Part shown: one piece after another, positions 57,369 to 64,000 of the stretch | How the letters are laid out: each line of letters begins with the position of its first letter | Numbering within the stretch: position 1 is the stretch's first letter | Assembly (NCBI RefSeq): GCF_002105755.1 | Contig: NZ_CP020821.1 | Location: 4,650,001-4,714,000, forward strand | Length of the DNA stretch: 64,000 bases | From: Mycobacterium colombiense CECT 3035 | GTDB taxonomy: Bacteria; Actinomycetota; Actinomycetes; Mycobacteriales; Mycobacteriaceae | Direction: 5' to 3' | The notes under the pieces: generated by a model | Told to the model about the DNA's origin: nothing | Seen by the model: the letters and a program-made list of their open reading frames with translations, nothing else | Databases searched by the model: none | Made by a program: the position numbers and the translations under genes

Positions 57369-58892
57369 ATGACTGTTTTCGCACGTCCAGGTTCTGCCGG
57401 GGCATTGATGTCGTATGAATCCCGCTATCAGAACTTCATCGGCGGGCAGTGGGTCGCCCCGGTGAAGGGGCGCTACTTCGAGAACCCGACGCCGGTGACC
57501 GGCCAGACGTATTGCGAGGTGGCCCGCTCCGACGAGGCCGACGTCGAGAAGGCGCTCGACGCCGCCCACGCGGCGGCTCCCGCGTGGGGCAAGACCGCGC
57601 CGGCCGAGCGGGCCGCGATCCTGAACAAGATCGCCGACCGCATCGAGGAGCACACCGCCGCGCTGGCGGTGGCCGAGGTCTGGGACAACGGCAAGCCGAT
57701 CCGCGAGGCGCTGGCCGCCGACATTCCGTTGGCCGCCGACCACTTCCGGTATTTCGCCGCCGCGCTGCGCGCGCAGGAGGGATCGCTGTCCCAGATCGAC
57801 GAGGACACCGTGGCCTACCACTTCCACGAGCCGCTCGGCGTGGTCGGGCAGATCATCCCGTGGAACTTCCCGATCCTGATGGGCGCCTGGAAACTGGCGC
57901 CCGCGCTGGCGGCCGGCAACGCGGTGGTGCTCAAACCCGCAGAGCAGACACCGGTTTCGGTCCTCTACCTGATGTCGCTGATCGGTGATCTGGTGCCGCC
58001 CGGGGTGATCAACGTCGTCAACGGCTTCGGCGCCGAGGCCGGCAAGCCGCTGGCGTCGAGCAACCGGATCGCCAAGATCGCGTTCACCGGCGAGACCACC
58101 ACCGGGCGGCTGATCATGCAGTACGCCTCGCAGAACCTGATCCCGGTCACGCTGGAACTGGGCGGCAAGAGCCCCAACATCTTCTTCTCCGACGTGCTGG
58201 CCAGGGCCGACGATTACCAGGACAAGGCGCTGGAGGGCTTCACCATGTTCGCCCTCAACCAGGGCGAGGTGTGCACCTGCCCGTCGCGCAGCCTGGTCCA
58301 GGCCGACATCTACGACGAGTTCCTCGAGCTGGCGGCGATCCGCACCAAGGCCGTCCGCCAGGGCGATCCGCTGGACAGCGAGACCATGCTGGGGTCGCAG
58401 GCCTCCAACGACCAGCTGGAAAAGGTGTTGTCCTACATCGAGATCGGCAAGGACGAGGGCGCCAAGGTGATCACCGGCGGCGAGCGCGCCGAGCTCGGCG
58501 GCGACCTGTCCGGCGGCTTCTACATGCAGCCCACCATCTTCAGCGGCAACAACAAGATGCGGGTCTTCCAGGAGGAGATCTTCGGGCCGGTGGTGACGGT
58601 GACGTCGTTCGCCGATTACGACGACGCCATCGCGATCGCCAACGACACCCTCTACGGCCTGGGCGCCGGGGTGTGGAGCCGCGACGGCAACACCGCGTAC
58701 CGGGCCGGGCGCGACATCCAGGCCGGGCGGGTGTGGGTGAACTGCTACCACGTCTATCCCGCGCACGCGGCGTTCGGCGGCTACAAGCAGTCCGGCATCG
58801 GCCGGGAGAACCACAAGATGATGCTCGACCATTACCAGCAGACCAAGAACATGCTGGTGTCCTACTCCGAGAAGGCGCAAGGGTTCTTCTGA
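57369..58892 (+). CDS. NAD(P)-dependent aldehyde dehydrogenase (Rv0458-like)
   Basis: This 507-residue class-3-fold ALDH has [20 protein letters not shown] (cofactor), [12 protein letters not shown] with the general-base Glu (about 263), and [11 protein letters not shown] with catalytic Cys 302. It oxidises aldehydes to acids; the AldA/ExaC type is closest by eye. It is divergent from the oligopeptidase with 57 bp between the starts. It overlaps a DUF779 gene by one base, a pairing that is common for this ALDH type. Confidence 0.94.
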   Translation: MTVFARPGSAGALMSYESRYQNFIGGQWVAPVKGRYFENPTPVTGQTYCEVARSDEADVEKALDAAHAAAPAWGKTAPAERAAILNKIADRIEEHTAALAVAEVWDNGKPIREALAADIPLAADHFRYFAAALRAQEGSLSQIDEDTVAYHFHEPLGVVGQIIPWNFPILMGAWKLAPALAAGNAVVLKPAEQTPVSVLYLMSLIGDLVPPGVINVVNGFGAEAGKPLASSNRIAKIAFTGETTTGRLIMQYASQNLIPVTLELGGKSPNIFFSDVLARADDYQDKALEGFTMFALNQGEVCTCPSRSLVQADIYDEFLELAAIRTKAVRQGDPLDSETMLGSQASNDQLEKVLSYIEIGKDEGAKVITGGERAELGGDLSGGFYMQPTIFSGNNKMRVFQEEIFGPVVTVTSFADYDDAIAIANDTLYGLGAGVWSRDGNTAYRAGRDIQAGRVWVNCYHVYPAHAAFGGYKQSGIGRENHKMMLDHYQQTKNMLVSYSEKAQGFF

Positions 58893-59389
58893 TGGCTCGG
58901 CCGGCCGGGCCCCCGCCCGGGGTGGTCATCACCGCCCCGGCCGCCGAGGTGCTGACGCGGCTGCAGGCAACCCACGGCCCGGTGATGTTCCACCAGTCCG
59001 GCGGCTGCTGCGACGGCTCGTCGCCGATGTGCTACCCGCTCGGCGACTTCCTCGTCGGTGACCGCGACGTGCTGCTCGGCGTGCTCGACGTCGGGACGGA
59101 CGGCGTGCCGGTGTGGATTTCGGGCCCGCAGTACGCGGCGCACTATCGCGACAAGCACACCCAGTTGGTCATCGACGTGGTGCCGGGCCGCGGCGGCGGG
59201 TTCAGCCTGGAGGCGCCCGACGGGGTGCGGTTCCTGTCCCGCGGCCGCGCCTTCACCGACGAAGAGCGGGCGTCGCTGGCCACCGCCGCGGCGATCACCG
59301 GCGCCGACTACGAACGCGGCGAACGCCCGGCGGCCCGGGGCCCGGTGGTGGCTGACGCGGCCTCGGCGGCATGCCCCCCTCGCCGGTAA
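58892..59389 (+). CDS. DUF779 family protein (Rv0459-like)
   Basis: The 165-residue protein has DUF779 hallmarks: MFHQSGGCCDGSSPMCYP, with four Cys that could bind a metal, then VWISGPQYAAHYRDKHTQLVIDVVPGRGGGFSLE. It is a partner gene of aldehyde dehydrogenases in many bacteria. ATG 58892 shares its A with the ALDH stop (TGATG), so they are coupled. The function is unknown; a metal- or redox-linked role in aldehyde oxidation is inferred. Confidence 0.87.
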   Translation: MARPAGPPPGVVITAPAAEVLTRLQATHGPVMFHQSGGCCDGSSPMCYPLGDFLVGDRDVLLGVLDVGTDGVPVWISGPQYAAHYRDKHTQLVIDVVPGRGGGFSLEAPDGVRFLSRGRAFTDEERASLATAAAITGADYERGERPAARGPVVADAASAACPPRR

Positions 59390-59408
59390 CCGCAGTACAG
59401 TCGGGAAA

Positions 59409-59687
59409 GTGATCCCTCTTCCGCGCCCCTGGTTGTTGGCCAGCGGCATGCTGATCGGCAGTGCGGTCGGACTTTTGGCGGGTGTGGCGTGCACCGTGGC
59501 CGTCCACGCAGGCATCCGCCCGGGCATCGCGATCGCGTCGGTGGTCGGCATCCTCAGCGTCGTCGGGCTGACGACGATCCTGTTTTCCGGACGACGCTGG
59601 GTCACCACGCTCGGCGCGTTCCTGCTGTCGGTGGCGCCGGGCTGGTTCGGCGTCCTGGTCGCGTTGCGGGTGACCGCCGGTGCCTGA
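59409..59687 (+). CDS. Small membrane protein (Rv0460-like)
   Basis: The 92-residue protein has three hydrophobic helices (LASGMLIGSAVGLLAGVACTVAV, IAIASVVGILSVVGLTTILF, LGAFLLSVAPGWFGVLVAL). GTG 59409 stands seven bases after TACAGT (59396-59401), suggesting a leaderless transcript. ATG 59448 would give 79 residues, the length I recall for Rv0460. Its end overlaps the next gene by 8 nt. No function is known. Confidence 0.75.
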   Translation: MIPLPRPWLLASGMLIGSAVGLLAGVACTVAVHAGIRPGIAIASVVGILSVVGLTTILFSGRRWVTTLGAFLLSVAPGWFGVLVALRVTAGA

Positions 59688-60267
59688 CGACAAGGACGCC
59701 GCGAACCCGGGCACCGAGGCATTCGTGCCGGACTTCTCGGATGACGAGGACGACGCCGAGCACACCGGCACCCAGTCGTGGGTCCCCGATTTCGATGACG
59801 ACACCGGCGAGCACCCCGCCGCAACGGAACCCGAGGCCGCCACCGGCACCGCCGAAGAGGCGGCCACGCCCGCGCCGGATGCCGGCGAGCCGGAGCCCGC
59901 CGAGCCCGTCGGCGTGGTGCAACCGATCAACGTGCCCGGCCGGTACCTCTACCTCAAATGGTGGAAGTTGGCCCTGGTGCTGCTCGGCGTGTGGGCCGCC
60001 GCGGCCGTGATCGGGCTGGGGCTGTTCTATTGGTGGTACCACTCGGTGGACAAGACCGCCGCGCTGTTCGTGGTGCTGGTCTACGTGGTGGCGTGCGTCG
60101 TCGGCGGGGTGATGCTGGCCATGACCGAGGGCAGGCCGCTGATCTCGGCGCTGTCGATCGCGACGATGTCCGGGCCGTTCGCCGCGCTGGTCGCCGCGGC
60201 ACCCCTGTACGGCTACTACCACTGCGAGCGGGTGGGGCACTGCCTCGTCGGCGTCATTCCGTATTGA
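59680..60267 (+). CDS. Acidic-tailed membrane protein (Rv0461-like)
   Basis: The 195-residue protein has an acidic disordered N-terminal third with two copies of a VPDF-acidic motif (FVPDFSDDEDD and WVPDFDDDTGE), then a Glu/Pro/Ala-rich linker. Four helices follow (KLALVLLGVWAAAAVIGLGLFYWW, AALFVVLVYVVACVVGGVMLA, LISALSIATMSGPFAALVAAAPLYG). GTG 59680 overlaps the preceding gene. It directly precedes lpdC, as in M. tuberculosis. No known family was recognised. Confidence 0.78.
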   Translation: MPDDKDAANPGTEAFVPDFSDDEDDAEHTGTQSWVPDFDDDTGEHPAATEPEAATGTAEEAATPAPDAGEPEPAEPVGVVQPINVPGRYLYLKWWKLALVLLGVWAAAAVIGLGLFYWWYHSVDKTAALFVVLVYVVACVVGGVMLAMTEGRPLISALSIATMSGPFAALVAAAPLYGYYHCERVGHCLVGVIPY

Positions 60268-60304
60268 CGCCTCGCCCGGGCGGCCACCAAGGGTGGTGGC
60301 CAAC

Positions 60305-60310
60305 TAGGGT
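60305..60310 (+). promoter_or_regulatory. -10 element of a leaderless lpdC promoter
   Basis: TAGGGT at 60305-60310 stands six bases before the GTG start of lpdC, the distance expected for a mycobacterial transcript that begins at its start codon. The same TAGGGT box lies before the SDR gene at 41574. No ribosome-binding site precedes the GTG. Confidence 0.55.
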
Positions 60311-60316
60311 GGGCTC

Positions 60317-61714
<1,398 letters not shown>

Positions 61715-61718
61715 CGTC

Positions 61719-61997
61719 ATGCGCACCGTCACCCCCCAGGCCATCGTCGGTGCCGTCGGTGGCCTGGCGGCCGGTTATGTCCTGTGGTTGCTGGCCATTT
61801 CGAACGGCGACAACGCGACGGCCGGCCAGTGGGCCCCGCTGGTGCTGCTGGGCTCGGTGGTGCTTGGGGCCGGTGCCGCGCTGTGGGGCTTGCGGCAGCG
61901 CCGGCGCGGCAAGCAGGCGTGGGCGGTGTTCGCCTTCGCGCTGCCGGTCCTTCCGGTGATACTGACGCTCGCCATCCTCGTCGACGTCTACCTCTAG
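61719..61997 (+). CDS. Small membrane protein (Rv0463-like)
   Basis: The 92-residue protein has three hydrophobic helices: IVGAVGGLAAGYVLWLLAIS, WAPLVLLGSVVLGAGAALWGL and [20 protein letters not shown], with a basic loop RQRRRGKQ between the second and third. It starts five bases after the lpdC stop and is co-transcribed with it. Its stop directly abuts the stop of the convergent AhpD-like gene. The function is unknown. Confidence 0.8.
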   Translation: MRTVTPQAIVGAVGGLAAGYVLWLLAISNGDNATAGQWAPLVLLGSVVLGAGAALWGLRQRRRGKQAWAVFAFALPVLPVILTLAILVDVYL

Positions 61998-62551
61998 CTA
62001 GCGCGGATGGTCCAGCGGAATGTCGAGCGCCGACATGGTTGCCGCAAGGCCGTCGTATTGGCTTGCCAATAAACAGAATTCAATCAGCTGCCGCCGATCC
62101 AGGTGGGCCGCCAGCTGCCGCCAGGTGTCGGCGGTGACGGTCCGGTCTTTGACGAATTCGTCGGTGGCCGCCAGCAGCGCCTGCTGACGCACGGTCAGGC
62201 GGGCATCGACGGGGTCCAGCTTCTCGGGCCAGGCGAAGATGGCGGCCTGCAGGTCCGCGTCCAGCCCGGCCTTGCGGGCCATCCGGCGGTGGTGCTGGAG
62301 TTCGTATTCGCACGCGCGCAGGTGCGCGACCCGCAGGATCACCAGTTCGGTGTCGACGGTGGGAAGCTTCCCGCGCAGCAGCCGGCCGCCGTACGCCAAC
62401 CACGTCCAGAACAGCAGCCGGCGCTGTCCCAGCGTGGTGAAGAGGTGCATCTCCGGGGCGGCCACGGTGCGTGCGCCCAGCTTCGCGATCACCCAATTGA
62501 TCGGTCCCAGTTCGCGAAACCGCCCCGGTGGGATCCGGCCGTCCGGTGGGA

Positions 62552-62555
<4 letters not shown>
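61998..62555 (-). CDS. AhpD/carboxymuconolactone decarboxylase-fold protein (Rv0464c-like)
   Basis: The 185-residue helical protein has the CMD-fold segment VILRVAHLRACEYELQHHRRMARKAGL, with Cys and His in the positions used by AhpD-type peroxidase adaptors (Cys-Glu...His), though the usual CxxC is reduced to a single Cys. GTG 62555 overlaps the ramB stop (GTGA), so it is translated after RamB. It may act as a hydroperoxide- or thiol-linked enzyme; this is uncertain. Confidence 0.82.
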
Positions 62556-63976
<1,421 letters not shown>

Positions 63977-64000
63977 TTCTCCGAGGTTACCGGCCGTGCG

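Noticed and set aside
57312..58880. Upstream extension of the oligopeptidase frame to more than 1200 codons
   Set aside because: The added part is antisense to the aldehyde dehydrogenase, whose motifs (IPWNFP, Cys 302) are plain. The oligopeptidase N-terminus YLWLEDV fixes the start near 57311.

Overview
This is a high-GC actinobacterial chromosome segment from a Mycobacterium that is not M. tuberculosis. The evidence is a PPE protein, an MmpS/MmpL pair, Hsp65-type GroEL2 ending in [11 protein letters not shown]222/13E12, VirR, RamB, and many GTG starts with leaderless promoters. From memory of gene order, the backbone is collinear with M. tuberculosis Rv0418 (lpqL) to Rv0465c (ramB). The species cannot be fixed from the sequence alone; a slow-growing species outside the tuberculosis complex is a reasonable guess.

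Layout. 1-8.6 kb: end of lpqL, a LexA-boxed DUF222/HNH gene, lpqM, a MarR/luciferase-fold oxidoreductase pair, then hydrolase-thiD-thiC behind a TPP riboswitch. 8.7-13.8 kb: an accessory signalling block with a PAS-ANTAR protein, a STAS anti-anti-sigma factor and a 1285-residue hybrid kinase / PP2C phosphatase / RsbW-like protein. 13.8-20.8 kb: backbone genes (two small membrane proteins without the expected ctpH between them, xthA, a GNAT, def, DUF3263, virR, sodC, a YbdK-type ligase, a Lon-N protein). 20.9-28.6 kb: an accessory island with a luciferase-fold oxidoreductase and an enoyl-CoA hydratase facing a four-gene LuxE-LuxC-SDR-TetR operon whose genes all overlap by 4 nt, then a DUF2867 gene and a TetR gene. 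28.6-35.8 kb: a CDC48-like ATPase, pssA, psd, moeA2 and an SDR, interrupted by an opposite-strand MFS gene. 35.9-39.5 kb: a hydrolase pseudogene, cupin, M24 peptidase and an SDR paralogue with a divergent TetR. 39.5-41.4 kb: groEL2 with two CIRCE operators and a strong terminator. 41.4-47.1 kb: SDR, FMN split-barrel protein, a short PPE10-like protein, D-aminoacylase-type amidohydrolase, VOC, DinB and a membrane protein. 47.1-53.9 kb: DipZ-like thiol-disulfide protein, TetR-MmpS-MmpL, and an Rv0455c-like secreted protein. 54-64 kb: echA2, prolyl oligopeptidase, aldehyde dehydrogenase-DUF779, small membrane proteins, lpdC, an AhpD-fold protein and ramB.

The most promising undescribed unit is the LuxE/LuxC/SDR/TetR operon (22712-27100) with a symmetric operator-like site upstream. 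It looks like a fatty-acid or aryl-acid reductase system built from the acyl-activating and acyl-reducing parts of bacterial lux, without luciferase subunits. Next is the PAS-ANTAR/STAS/kinase-phosphatase block, which joins two-component and partner-switching logic in one polypeptide. Two copies of a 35-bp dispersed repeat occur, one of them read in frame inside the oligopeptidase gene. All comparisons with M. tuberculosis are from memory, and no database search was run.
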